Notes under the pieces: generated by a model | What the model was told of the DNA's origin: nothing | What the model saw: only the letters and a program-made list of their open reading frames with translations | The model's database searches: none | DNA from: CAVPMN01 sp963706425 | GTDB lineage: Bacteria; Actinomycetota; Acidimicrobiia; Acidimicrobiales; Acidimicrobilacustridaceae | Direction of reading: 5' to 3' | Assembly: GCA_963706425.1 (NCBI GenBank) | Contig: CAVPMN010000020.1 | Location: 62,001-126,000 of the forward strand | Length of the DNA stretch: 64,000 nt | Position numbers and translations under genes: made by a program | Shown: positions 53,175 to 63,478 of the stretch, one piece after another | Layout: each line of letters opens with the position of its first letter | Numbering within the stretch: position 1 is the first letter of the stretch

Positions 53175-53572
53175 ACGCGCCCGTGACCTTGCTAGCCCAG
53201 TCGTCCGAGCCCGGCGGGCTCAGCACCTCGGCGCACATCTTCATCGGCGTGGTCGCGTTGGCCACGGTGCTGTTCATCGTCGCGCTCTTGCGCCGTCGGC
53301 AACTTCGCTCGAAGTACGCACTGCTCTGGACGGTGTCGGGCATGGCCTTGGCGGTGCTCGCGCTGTTCCCGGGGATGCTCGACTCGGTGTCGACCTGGGT
53401 AGGCATCGACTATCCACCGGCGCTGCTCCTGCTGTTGGCCACCGGCTTCCTGCTGCTGGTCGTCATCGAGTTCTCGCGCGACATCAGCCGGCTCGACGAG
53501 CGCACGCGGGTCCTCGCCGAAGAGCTCGCCATGCTGCGCGCCGAGCGCGACCAGCAGGAGCACCAGGCCTGA
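53171..53572 (+). CDS. DUF2304 membrane protein
   Basis: 133 residues: an outward N-terminus, hydrophobic helices at about 22-42, 52-70 and 77-98, then a charged coiled-coil tail (DISRLDERTRVLAEELAMLR). RRRQLRSKYALLWTVSGMAL is the DUF2304 signature. This family is nearly always found beside a GT2 gene, as here (4-nt ATGA overlap), and is presumed to be a membrane partner of the glycosyltransferase. Confidence 0.87.
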   Translation: MNAPVTLLAQSSEPGGLSTSAHIFIGVVALATVLFIVALLRRRQLRSKYALLWTVSGMALAVLALFPGMLDSVSTWVGIDYPPALLLLLATGFLLLVVIEFSRDISRLDERTRVLAEELAMLRAERDQQEHQA

Positions 53573-53616
53573 CCGAGCGCCGGATCGGCTGCCCCGGCTG
53601 ACAGGGGGCGCTCCAC

Positions 53617-53622
53617 TACGAT
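53617..53622 (+). promoter_or_regulatory. -10 element for the GT4/AftD operon
   Basis: TACGAT lies 36 nt before GTG 53659. The short leader contains a GC-rich hairpin (CCGGCCC...GGGCCCCG region, 53629-53653). Confidence 0.35.
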
Positions 53623-53658
53623 CGGGCGCCGGCCCGAGGGCCCCGTCGGCGGGGCACT

Positions 53659-54900
53659 GTGAGGGTCCCGTCCAGACGGAGCACCACCATCTCGCCAACC
53701 AATCCCTCGCCCGAAACGACCGGGTTCGCCGCCTCTGCCGAGCTGGCCGCCCTGGCCGAGCAGGCCGGGCTTCGGCGCGTGCACATCCTGGCCTGGCGCG
53801 ACCTGGCCGACGTCGAGGCGGGTGGATCCGAGCTGCACGCGGCCGAGGTGGCCAAGCGCTGGGCAGCCGCGGGCATCGACGTCACCATGCGCACGTCCTA
53901 CGCCCAGGGCAGCGCACCCACCGGCACTCGCGACGGCTATCGCGTGGTGCGCCGACGAGGCCGCTACATGATCTTCCCGGCCGCGGTCATCGCCGAGCTG
54001 CGCGGCCTGCACGGCCCACGTGACGGTCTGGTCGAGATCTGGAACGGTGTGCCGTTCCTCAGCCCGCTCTGGGCGAGAGGCCCGCGCATCTGCCTCATCC
54101 ATCACGTGCACCGAAACATGTGGCGCATGGTGCTCGAGGAGCGCCTGGCCCGGGTGGGCGAGACACTCGAGCTGCGCGTCATGCCCCCCATCTATCGCCG
54201 CACCCCCATCGTCACCCTGTCGCAGTCGTCGCGACAGGAGCTGGTCGAGCTCATGCACTTCAAGCCCGACCACGTGCGGGTGGTGCCGCCGGGGATCGAC
54301 GCCCGGTTCAGCCCGGGCGGCGAGAAGAGCCCAACGCCGCTCGTCGTCAGCATCGGTCGACTCATGCCCTCGAAGGGCTTTGCCGAGCTGATCCGCGTTG
54401 CCTCCGAGGTGCGCGAGCGGGTACACGGCCTCGAGCTCGTCATCGTGGGCGACGGCTACGAGCGCGACAACCTCGAGCAGCTCGTGAGCGACCTCGACGC
54501 CGAGCAGTGGGTGCACCTGGTCGGCCACATCAGCGACGACGAGTTGGTCGACCTCTACCGCCGGGCATGGGCGGTGGCCTCCGCGTCGATCGCCGAAGGC
54601 TGGGGCATGACACTCACCGAGGCCGCTGCCTGCGGCACTCCCGCCGTCGCCACGCGAATCGCTGGTCACCTCGACGCCGTGCAGGAAGATCGCAGCGGGC
54701 TCCTGGCAGGCTCGTCACGTGAGTTGGCCGAGAAGCTCACCGCGGTACTCACCGATGACGAGCTGCGTTCGCGCCTTTCGGAGGGCGCGCTCAAGTACGC
54801 CTCGTCGCTCACCTGGGACGCCACCGCGGTGGGCGTGTTCCGGCCGCTCGCCGAAGACGCGCTTCGCCGCCGATCACGCCGACGCGCCCCGGCCAGGTGA
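53659..54900 (+). CDS. family 4 glycosyltransferase
   Basis: 413-residue soluble GT-B enzyme. RRVHILAWRDLADVEAGGSE (residues 40-59) is the acceptor-binding N-terminal loop; the C-terminal half has VVSIGRLMPSKGFAELIRVA, LELVIVGDGYERDNLEQLV and the donor-site SIAEGWGMTLTEAAACGTPA with the E-x7-E pattern. It retains the anomeric configuration and uses a nucleotide sugar. GTG 53659 is the chosen start; the first 20 residues are low-complexity, so a later start is possible. Its stop overlaps the next gene by 4 nt, so it is likely made together with the AftD-like protein. Confidence 0.85.
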   Translation: MRVPSRRSTTISPTNPSPETTGFAASAELAALAEQAGLRRVHILAWRDLADVEAGGSELHAAEVAKRWAAAGIDVTMRTSYAQGSAPTGTRDGYRVVRRRGRYMIFPAAVIAELRGLHGPRDGLVEIWNGVPFLSPLWARGPRICLIHHVHRNMWRMVLEERLARVGETLELRVMPPIYRRTPIVTLSQSSRQELVELMHFKPDHVRVVPPGIDARFSPGGEKSPTPLVVSIGRLMPSKGFAELIRVASEVRERVHGLELVIVGDGYERDNLEQLVSDLDAEQWVHLVGHISDDELVDLYRRAWAVASASIAEGWGMTLTEAAACGTPAVATRIAGHLDAVQEDRSGLLAGSSRELAEKLTAVLTDDELRSRLSEGALKYASSLTWDATAVGVFRPLAEDALRRRSRRRAPAR

Positions 54901-57900
54901 CCACCACCGCCACCACCGGTTCCGACCAACCGACCCGCAGCCCAGATCAGGCGTCGGAGGAGCGGCCGCCCCGCGACTGGCTGGGCATCGTCATCCCGGC
55001 GCTCATCGCCTACGTGCCGCTGCTGCTCACCAGCCCGGGACAGGTGGGTGCCGACACCAAGACCTACCTCTACCTCGATCCGACCAAGCTCATCGGCGAC
55101 GCCCTCTACGTCTGGGACTCGCAGATCGGGCTGGGCACGGTCACCCATCAGAACATCGGCTACCTCTGGCCGATGGGCCCCTTCTACTGGGTCCTGGAGA
55201 CGATCGGGCTGCCCGACTGGGTGGCCCAGCGACTGTGGCTCGGCACCGTGCTGTTCGCCGCCGGTATGGGCGTGCGCTACCTGGTGCGCACGCTCGGCCT
55301 GCACGGCTTCGCCGACCGCAAGGGCGGGGTGTTGGTGGCGTCGCTCGCCTACATGCTCAGTCCCTACCTGCTCGAGTACTCGGCGCGCATCTCGGTCATC
55401 CTCCTGCCGTGGGCCGCATTGCCGTGGCTCATCGCGCTCACCGCCAAATCGCTGCGCCACCGCGGCTGGCGCTATCCCGCATTGTTCGCGCTGGTCGTGC
55501 TCACCGTGGGTGGCATCAACGCGACCGCGCTCATCCTGGTGGGCGTCGGCCCGCTGCTCTGGATCGTGCACGCGGTGTGGGTCGAGCGAGAGGTGCCGTG
55601 GCGCGACGCACTTGCCGCGGTGGCGCGCATCGGCGGGCTCACGGTGCTCACCTCGCTGTGGTGGATGGCGGGACTGCTGGCGCAGGGTCGCTACGGCCTG
55701 CCCGTGCTGCGCTTCACCGAGACCTACAAGACGGTCGCCGAGATCTCCACCGCACCCGAGGTGCTGCGCGGCCTCGGCTACTGGTTCTTCTACGGCAACG
55801 ACAAGCTCGGCCCGTGGATCGAGCCGAGCGCCACGTTCACGCAGGACATCCCCACCCTGGTCCTCAGCTACGTGCTGCCCCTGCTGGCCCTCACCAGCGC
55901 GGCGCTGATCCGCTGGCGCTACCGCGCCTACTTCCTGGTGCTGCTCGTGGTGGGCACGCTGATCGCGGTCGGCAGCCACCCCTGGGACGAGTCGTCGCCG
56001 CTCGGAGCGGTGTTCAAGGCGGTCACCCGCACCGACACCGGGCTCGGCATGCGCAGCACCCCACGGGCCGTGCCCCTGGTGATCCTGGCCACGGCTCTGT
56101 TCCTCGGTGCAGGTGTGGCTGCCATCGGTCGTCGGCTCCCCCGCCTGGCCGTGCCCGCGGCCGCCTTGGTGGCCGTGCTGGTGCTCGCCAACCTGCCCAC
56201 GTTGTGGACCGGCGAGATGGTGGCGGCCAACCTCAAGCGACCCGAGGAGCTGCCCGACTACTGGCTCGACGCCATCGCCGAGGTGGACGCCGCGGGCTAC
56301 GACACGCGCCTGCTCGAGCTGCCCGGCGCCGACTTCGCCAGCTACCGGTGGGGCAACACCGTCGATCCGATCACGCCGGGGCTCACCGAGCGGGGCTACG
56401 TGGCGCGCGAGCTGTTCCAGTGGGGGTCGCCGCCGTCGGCCAACCTGATGAACGCCTTCGACCGCCGGCTGCACGAGAACGATCTCGATCCCGAGGCGGT
56501 GGCCCCGTTCTCGCGCCTCATCGGGGCCGGCGACGTCCTGTTGCGTTCCGACCTGCAGTACGAGCGCTACCGGGTGGCCCGCCCCCGCCAGAGCTGGGCG
56601 CTGCTCCGAGAGGCGCCCGGCCTCGACCCGCCCATCACGTTCGGTGCCCCGGTGCCCAACCTGGCGGGTCCCGAGCACCCGATGCTCGACGAGGTCGAGC
56701 TCGACGCCATCGAAGACCTCGAGTGGCCGCCACCGGTGTCGATCTTCCCTGTGCAGGACCCGTTGCCCATCGTGCGCTCGCACACGGCGAGCGGCCCGCT
56801 GCTCATCGCGGGCGACGGCGACGGCATCGTCGACGCGGCGAGCATCGGCCTGCTCGATCCTGTGCAGGCCAACTTCTACAGCGCGTCCTATGCCGGCGAC
56901 GATGCCGGTTTCGACCGGATCTACGACGAAGGGGCCGACCTCCTCGTCACCGACACGAACCGCAAGCGGGCTCGCCGATGGGGCACCCTGCGCGAGACCA
57001 CGGGCTACACCGAGCGGGCGGGCGAGACGCCGCCGAGCTACGACCCCGGCGACCAGCGCCTCGAGCTGTTCCCCGATGCGGGCGACGACGCCTACACCGT
57101 CACCGAGCAGCGAGGCGGTGTGGTCGTCACCGCCAGCGACTACGGCAACCCGATCACCTACACGCCGAACGATCGAGCCGCCAACGCGCTCGACGGCGAT
57201 CCGCTCACCGCGTGGCGCGTCGGAGCGGTCGACGATCCGATCGGCGAACACCTCGACATCCGCCTCGACGAGCCCGTCACCACCGATCGCATCGGCGTGC
57301 TGCAGCCGGTCAACCTGGTGCGCAACCGATGGATCACCCGCGCCCGGCTCACGTTCGACGGCGACGAACAGGTCGAGGTCGATCTCGACGACAGCTCGAG
57401 GATCGCGCCGGGGCAGGTGCTCGAGTTCCCGGAGCGCACCTTCGAGCATCTCCGCATCGAAGTGCTCGACACCAACATCCCGGAGCGGCCGCGCTACGAC
57501 GGCATCAGCGGTGTCGGCTTCGCCGAGGTCGACATCGACGGCATCCGCGTCGACGAGATCGTGCGCCCGCCGGTCGACCTGCTGCGCCGCGCCGGCACCT
57601 CGTCGCTCGACCATCGACTGACGCTGCTCTTCACCCGCCTGCGGTCCAATCCCTCCGAGCCGGTGCGCACCGACGAGGAGAACTCCATGGCTCGCCTGAT
57701 CGAACTGCCCACGGCCCGTGCCTTCGGCGTCGACGTGCAGGCCCGGCTCTCGGCCTACCTGGCCGACGAGGAGGTCGACCGCATCCTCGGGCTGCCCGAC
57801 GCCACGCAGGGCGGCATCACGGCCTCGTCCGAGGAGCGGCTGTCGGGCAGCCTGGCCCGCCGCGGCATCGGCGGCCATCGACGGCGACCCCACCACCCAC

Positions 57901-59397
57901 TGGAGCGGCCGGTTCCTCCAGCAGCAGGGCCAGCGCATCAACCTCACCCTCGCCGAGCCGGTCACCTTCGATCACCTCGATCTCCAAGTGGTCGCCGACG
58001 GACGCCACTCGGTGCCCACCCGGCTGCAGCTGATCGTCGACGGCGACGTCGACGGCGCGACCTTCGTCGATGTGCCGCCGATCGACGACCTCGACGAGAC
58101 AAGTGCCACCGTGCCGGTGCGGGTCGATCTGCCCCGACCGCTCACCGGCTCACGCATCGATGTGGTCATCGACGACGTCCGTCCCACCGAGACGATCGAC
58201 TGGTACTCGAACAACCCGGTCACCATGCCGGTGGCCATCGCCGAGCTGGGCATCCCGGGTGTGCAGATGCCACCGCTGCCCGACACGTTCGACAGCGGAT
58301 GCCGCACCGATCTGCTGATCGTCGATGACGTGCCCGTGCCCATGCGCATCTCCGGTGACACCGACCTCGCGGTCGAGCGGGGCCGGCTCGACGTGACGGC
58401 GTGCGCCGGAGCGCCGCTCTCTGTCGATCTCGATGCGGGCGAGCACCTGTTGCGCACCGGCGTGGGCCGCGACACCGGGTTCGATCTCGACCGGCTGGCC
58501 CTGTCGTCGGCCGCTGGTGGTGCCGAGGCAGTTGCACCGCTCGCGGCCGACGACACCGTCGAGCCCGGCCCCCCGACCCGCGTGATCGATCGTGGACCGG
58601 TCTCGTTCGACATCGAGGTCGACACCTCCGGTGAGCCCTTCTGGCTGTCGGTGGGCCAGTCGTGGAACGAGGGCTGGCAGGCCACCATCGATGGTGAAGA
58701 CCTCGGGGCGCCACAGGTGATCAACGGCTACGGCAACGGCTGGCTGATCGAGCCCGACCAAGCAGGCACGCTGGCCGTCTCGGTGGAGTGGACGCCGCAA
58801 CGGACCGTGTGGGCCTTCGTCGCCGTGTCGGCCCTCGGCGTGCTCGTCTGTCTCGCGCTGGCCCTCTTCGCCCGCCGTCCCCCGCCCGGCCGGCGCTCGG
58901 TGGCCGACCCCGACCCGTCGCTCGACCCCGAGCTGGTCCTGCCGTGGGAGCAGACCGGACCGACGGCCGGTCGGCGTCCGGCCCTGCTCGCCGCGGCCGG
59001 CCTCACGGTGTTCGCCTTCCTCAACCTGTCGTTCGCGGGCTGGCTGCCCGGGTTGGCGCTGGTGGTGGGTGCTCTGTCGTTCGCGGCCTTCCGATCGCCG
59101 CGGGGTCGCTCGCTGCTGGCGCTCGCCGCCGTGGGGGCGCTGGGCCTCAGCTACGCCTACGTCGTGTTCAGCCAGATCCGCCACGAGCACGTGCCCGACT
59201 TCATCTGGCCCCGGCAGTTCGAGCGGGTCCACGTGTTGGCCATCGTTGCCGTGCTGCTGCTGCTCGGCGAGGCCATCCGTGAGCTGCTCGTCCACGGACG
59301 ACGACGCCCCGCCGGAGACCCCACCGATGCGCCCTGCCGATGCGCCCGCTGGGGCCGAACCGCCGCCACCGCCTACGATTTGACCCGCCATGGCTGA
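54897..59397 (+). CDS. AftD-like alpha-(1->3)-arabinofuranosyltransferase (DUF3367), frameshifted near 57865
   Basis: Very large membrane protein, about 1500 residues when corrected. The N-terminal third has about ten helices with the GT-C loop GQVGADTKTYLYLDPTKLIG and HQNIGYLWPMGPFYWVLETI, hallmarks of DUF3367/AftD. Two discoidin-like carbohydrate-binding parts follow (NALDGDPLTAWRVGAVDDPI near 760; AAIDGDPTTHWSGRFLQQQG near 995). The second begins just after an extra base near 57865. More helices close the protein. Another indel near 59295 is likely, since the alternative frame ends APAGAEPPPPPTI at 59383, clear of the next gene. In mycobacteria AftD adds arabinofuranose to wall arabinan; the acceptor here is unknown. 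Confidence 0.85.
59374..59379 (+). promoter_or_regulatory. -10 element for the GT2 gene at 59390
   Basis: TACGAT ends 10 nt before ATG 59390, within the last codons of the AftD-like gene. Confidence 0.4.
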
Positions 59398-60181
59398 CAG
59401 CTCGCCCACGCCCGATCTCACTGGCGCCCCCTTCGCCACTCCACCGGCGCACGAGCCGTGCCTGTCCGTGGTGATGCCCTGCTACAACGAGATCGCCACC
59501 GTCGAGGAGGTGGTCGAGCGGGTGCTGGCGTCGCCCTACACCACTGAGCTGCTGATCGTCGACGACGGCTCCACCGACGGCACTCGCGAGGTGCTCGAGA
59601 AGCTCGACGACCCGCGGATCAGGGTGCTGCTCCAGCCGCACAACATGGGCAAGGGGGCCGCCCTTCGACGCGGCTTCGCCGAGGCCACGGCGCCGTACGT
59701 GATCGTGCAGGACGCCGACCTCGAGTACGACCCCGAGGAGTACGGCGACCTGTTGGCTCCACTCCTGGCCGACAAGGCCGATGTGGTCTACGGCTCGCGT
59801 TTCTTGTCCGGCCGGCCGCACCGGGTGCTCTACTTCTGGCACTCCGTCGGCAACCGTGGCCTCACCATGGCGTCGAACATGTTCACCAACCTCAACCTCA
59901 GCGACATGGAGACCTGCTACAAGGTGTTTCGCCGCGAGGTCCTCGACAGCTTCACCCTCGAGGAGGACCGCTTCGGCATCGAGCCGGAGATGACGGCCAA
60001 GATCGCCGCCGGCCAGTGGCGGGTCTACGAGATCGGCATCTCCTACAGCGGGCGCACCTACGCCGAGGGCAAGAAGATCGGCTGGAGAGACGGGATGCGC
60101 GCCATCTACTGCATCGTGCGCTACTCCCCACTCGGTCAGCGGTTCGCCGGTCACCGGCCCGACGGCACCAGCTCCGGGTAG
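59390..60181 (+). CDS. family 2 glycosyltransferase
   Basis: 263-residue GT-A enzyme. LSVVMPCYNEIATVEEVVER, ELLIVDDGSTDGTREVLEKL and YVIVQDADLEYDPEEYGDLL (DxD-like) are all typical of polyprenyl-phosphate glucose/mannose synthases; VVYGSRFLSGRPHRVLYFWH and MFTNLNLSDMETCYKVFRRE match the branch lacking C-terminal membrane helices. The end, GRTYAEGKKIGWRDGMRAIY, is also characteristic. It probably makes a lipid-linked sugar for the GT-C enzymes. Followed 5 nt later by the acyltransferase. Confidence 0.9.
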   Translation: MADSSPTPDLTGAPFATPPAHEPCLSVVMPCYNEIATVEEVVERVLASPYTTELLIVDDGSTDGTREVLEKLDDPRIRVLLQPHNMGKGAALRRGFAEATAPYVIVQDADLEYDPEEYGDLLAPLLADKADVVYGSRFLSGRPHRVLYFWHSVGNRGLTMASNMFTNLNLSDMETCYKVFRREVLDSFTLEEDRFGIEPEMTAKIAAGQWRVYEIGISYSGRTYAEGKKIGWRDGMRAIYCIVRYSPLGQRFAGHRPDGTSSG

Positions 60182-60186
60182 TCCCG

Positions 60187-62206
60187 GTGGCCCGCACCCT
60201 CGAACATCGGCCGGCCCTCGACGGGCTGCGCGGCCTGGCCGTGGCCGCGGTGGTCGTCTACCACCTCGAGCCCGATCTGCTCCCTGGCGGCTTCCTCGGC
60301 GTCTCGCTCTTCTTCACGCTGTCGGGGTTCCTCATCGGCAACCTCCTCCTCGCCGAGTGGCAGGCGGACGGGCGCGTCGACCTGGGCCGCTTCTGGGGCC
60401 GCCGCTTCCGGCGTCTGCTCCCGGCTGCGCTCATCACCCTGGTGCTCGTGGTGGTGCTCGCCATCTCGAGCAGTGAGCAGTCGCTCCTCGAGAACCTCCG
60501 CGGCGACATCCTGGCCTCGCTCGGCTACGTGGCCAACTGGCGCTTCGTGCTCAACGGCGATCTCTACGGTGCGGGCTTCGAACAGCCGTCGCCCGTGCTG
60601 CACTTCTGGTCGCTGGCCATCGAAGAGCAGTTCTACATCGTGGTGGCCATCGTGGCCGTGCTGCTGGCGCGCCACAGCACCCGGCGGCGCACGTGGGGCA
60701 TCGTGTTCGGTGCGGCCGCCCTCGCGTCGATGGTGGCCACCCTCGTGCTGTTCGACCCGCGCGACACCAATCGCATCTACTTCGGCAGCGACACCCGCGC
60801 CCTCGAGCTGTTGGCCGGCGTGCTGCTCGCCATCGTCGCCGGGTTCGCCGTGCCCCGCTGGTTGGCCGGACGACCGTGGCGTCACGCGGTCGGTGGCTTC
60901 ACGCTCACCCTGCTGGTGGCCGCCTTCGTGCTGGTCGAGACCGGGCACACGTGGCTCTACCGGGGTGGCTTCTGGCTGGTCGCCCTCGGGTCGGTCGCGC
61001 TCATCGTCGCCGCGGTCGACGACGGCCCACTCGCCCGCGGGTTGTCGTGGCGGCCGCTGGCCGCGCTCGGCCTCATCAGCTACGGCGTCTACCTCTACCA
61101 CTGGCCCTTGTTCGCCTGGCTCTCGCCCGAGCGCACCGGTCTCGACGGTGTGCCGCTCGCGGCGGTGCGCATCGGCGCCACGCTCGCGCTCGCCATCGCC
61201 TCGTTCGTCCTCGTCGAACGCCCGATCCGGCAGGGCACCTTCGCCATCCCGGCCCGGCCGGTGATCGCCACGGCCACGGCCGTCGCCCTCGCGGCGGTGG
61301 CCGTCGCCGGCGCCTCGTGGCTCGGAGGCCAGGCCGACACCCGCGCCGTGGCCGCGTCGAGCCCGTCGTTGCAGCTCAACACGGCCATCACCGCACCACC
61401 CGTCAGCCCGCCACCGGGCGTCGGCGCGGCGTCCGACGCCGGCGAGATGGCCGCCGCGGTCGGGCCCGACACCGCCGCGAGCGCCACCGCCTCGACCGAG
61501 CCCGACGCGCCACCCCGACCGCCCCTGCAGCGAGTGCTGTTCCTCGGCGACTCGCTGATGCACCAGAGCTTCCCCACCATCCGCGACCGGCTGGCCGCCG
61601 TCGATGTCGACGCCCGGGCCATCGGTGGGCCTGGCCAGCACCTCATGACCGACGACGGCGCGTGGCTCGGCGAGCTCGAGGTGGCCCTACGCGACTACGA
61701 GCCCGATCTGGTCGTGCTCGAGGCCTGCTGTGGTTGGGGCTCGCCGTGGATGACCGAGAGCTATCGGGCGCCCGACGGCCGCACGATCAAGCCCGACACC
61801 CCCGACTCGTGGCAGGAGTGGGAGCGTCTGGCGGCGGCCGCCACCGACCTGGCGCGGGCCGACGGCCGCCCGGTCGCCTGGGTGTTGGCACCACCGGCGC
61901 AGACCAACGGCTACTACGGGCCCATCGAGGGTCGCATCGGCCTGGTCAACTCGCTCTACCAGCGACTCGTGTCGTGCCGCCCGGGCACGGGTGTCATCGA
62001 CTGGCGGGTCATGTCCGGCCCCGACGGCGGGTTCGCGCTGGGACCTGCGCGACTCCGAAGGCTCACCGGTGCGCATCCGCTCCGACGACGGGTTGCACTT
62101 CACCCCACCGGGTCAGGCCGCGGTGGCCGATCTCACCCGCGACGCCGTGCTCGCGCTGTGGCAGCGGCCCCAGCGAGCCACCTCCGAGGCCCCCCCGATC
62201 TGCTGA
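60187..62206 (+). CDS. OafA/OatA-type acyltransferase with SGNH domain, frameshifted near 62038
   Basis: About 673 residues corrected. The N-terminal acyltransferase-3 domain (RPALDGLRGLAVAAVVVYHL, FLGVSLFFTLSGFLIGNLLL, HFWSLAIEEQFYIVVAIVAV) has about ten helices and the catalytic His/Arg motifs. A Pro/Ala-rich linker leads to an extracellular SGNH domain: VLFLGDSLMHQSFPTIRDRL gives the Ser. One extra base near 62038 shifts the frame; the next one supplies WDLRDSEGSPVRIRSDDGLH, whose D-x-x-H completes the SGNH triad. It probably acetylates a surface glycan. GTG 60187 is the start, 5 nt after the GT2 stop. Confidence 0.87.
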
Positions 62207-62270
62207 CCCCGCTGCCTGCCCGACCCTTTCGCCAGGGCTGAGAGGCGGGAGGCCGGCCAGATCTTGACCG

Positions 62271-62729
62271 TCAGGCTTCGTCGCCGGGGCGGCGACGGGC
62301 GTGCTTGATCTCGGCCCGCTTGCGCTTGTCGTCGAGCCGGCGCTGCTTGGCCGCCCGACTCGGCTTGGTCGGTCGACGCGGCTTCTCCACCACGAGCGCC
62401 GACGCCAGCCGGGCGCCCAGGCGCTCGAGCGCGAGGGCCCGGTTGCGCACCTGTGAGCGTTCCTCGTCAGCCACCGAGCGCACCTCGGCACCGAGGCGTT
62501 CGAGCAGCCGCTCACGATCGCGCTCGTCGAGCGAGGGCGAGCCGGCCACGTCGAAGCGGGCCTCGGCGCGCGTGTTGGCCTTGTTGGCGTGCTGCCCGCC
62601 GGGCCCGCCGCTCGGGCCGAACCGCCACTCGATCTCACCGAGCGGGATGGCCACCCGGGCGTTCACCCGCAGCACCTTGTCGGACGCGCCGGTATCGGCT
62701 GGTCGGTGGCTGTCGTCGGACGGACCCAT
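62271..62729 (-). CDS. arfB: peptidyl-tRNA hydrolase ArfB-like ribosome rescue factor
   Basis: 152-residue protein. The class-I release-factor GGQ motif is in FGPSGGPGGQHANKANTRAE (about residues 37-56), and the C-terminal 45 residues are very basic (VVEKPRRPTKPSRAAKQRRL, then DDKRKRAEIKHARRRPGDEA), as needed to enter an empty ribosomal mRNA channel. It lacks the codon-recognition domain of RF1/RF2. It should release stalled peptides on ribosomes without a stop codon. ATG 62729 is preceded 6 nt upstream by TAGAGT, so it is likely leaderless. Confidence 0.92.
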   Translation of the reverse strand: MGPSDDSHRPADTGASDKVLRVNARVAIPLGEIEWRFGPSGGPGGQHANKANTRAEARFDVAGSPSLDERDRERLLERLGAEVRSVADEERSQVRNRALALERLGARLASALVVEKPRRPTKPSRAAKQRRLDDKRKRAEIKHARRRPGDEA

Positions 62730-62735
62730 GGCCCG

Positions 62736-62755
62736 ACTCTAGGCACCGCTAACCT
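62736..62755. promoter_or_regulatory. back-to-back -10 elements for arfB and the hydrolase gene
   Basis: Reverse TAGAGT (62741-62736) ends 6 nt before ATG 62729; forward TAACCT (62750-62755) ends 6 nt before GTG 62762. The divergent gap is only 32 nt and both genes look leaderless. Confidence 0.55.
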
Positions 62756-62761
62756 GCGGCC

Positions 62762-63448
62762 GTGCCCGACTCTGTGCCCGTGGTGCTCGTCCACGGCTTC
62801 GCCACCTCTGCCGACCGCACCTGGCGTGACAACGGCTGGATCGACCTGCTCACCGATGCCGGCCGCACGGTCGTCGCCCCCGATCTCCTCGGCCACGGTC
62901 AGGCACCCAAGCCCCACGATCCGGCGGCCTACGACGAGCTCGAGGACCTGCTGGTCGCCGCCTTGCCCGAGGGCGCCGTCGACGCCATCGGCTTCTCGCT
63001 CGGGGCGCGCACCCTGCTCAGCATCGCCTCCGACGAGCCCGAGCGCTTCTCGCATCTGGTGCTGGCGGGTGTCGGCGCCAACCTCTTTCGCAACGACGAC
63101 AGCGATCTCATCGTGCGGGCCCTCCGTGGCGAGGGCGACTCGTCCAACCCGACTGCGCAGTACTTCCGCGGCCTGGCCGCATCACCCGAAGCCGACCCCG
63201 AGGCCCTCGTCGCCTATCTGCAGCGCCCCACCCACCGCCCGCTCACCGACGAGGGCCTGGCCCGCATCACCTGTCCGGTGCTCGTGGTGCTCGGCGACCG
63301 CGACTTCGCCGGCCCGGCCGACCCGCTGCTCGAACGGCTCCCCAACGCCGAGCTGGTCACCCTGAAGGGCGTCGATCACTTCGCCACGCCGAAGAGCTTC
63401 GCCTTCATCGACGCCGCCCTCGAGTTCCTCGGCGCGCTTCCGGGCTGA
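62762..63448 (+). CDS. alpha/beta hydrolase
   Basis: 228 residues. VPVVLVHGFATSADRTWRDN has the HG oxyanion motif, VVAPDLLGHGQAPKPHDPA the usual loop, and VDAIGFSLGARTLLSIASDE the nucleophile Ser near residue 80 (GxSxG). VLVVLGDRDFAGPADPLLE gives the Asp near 181, and VTLKGVDHFATPKSFAFI the His near 206. It is a small cytosolic esterase-like enzyme with unknown substrate. GTG 62762 is chosen from the adjacent -10. Confidence 0.87.
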   Translation: MPDSVPVVLVHGFATSADRTWRDNGWIDLLTDAGRTVVAPDLLGHGQAPKPHDPAAYDELEDLLVAALPEGAVDAIGFSLGARTLLSIASDEPERFSHLVLAGVGANLFRNDDSDLIVRALRGEGDSSNPTAQYFRGLAASPEADPEALVAYLQRPTHRPLTDEGLARITCPVLVVLGDRDFAGPADPLLERLPNAELVTLKGVDHFATPKSFAFIDAALEFLGALPG

Positions 63449-63478
63449 TGGCGAGCACGGCGTGACCCGGGGCGAGGC

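Noticed and set aside
54666..57965. Reverse-strand open frame of about 1100 codons opposite the AftD-like gene
   Set aside because: Same antisense composition artefact; the forward strand encodes an unmistakable DUF3367 protein.
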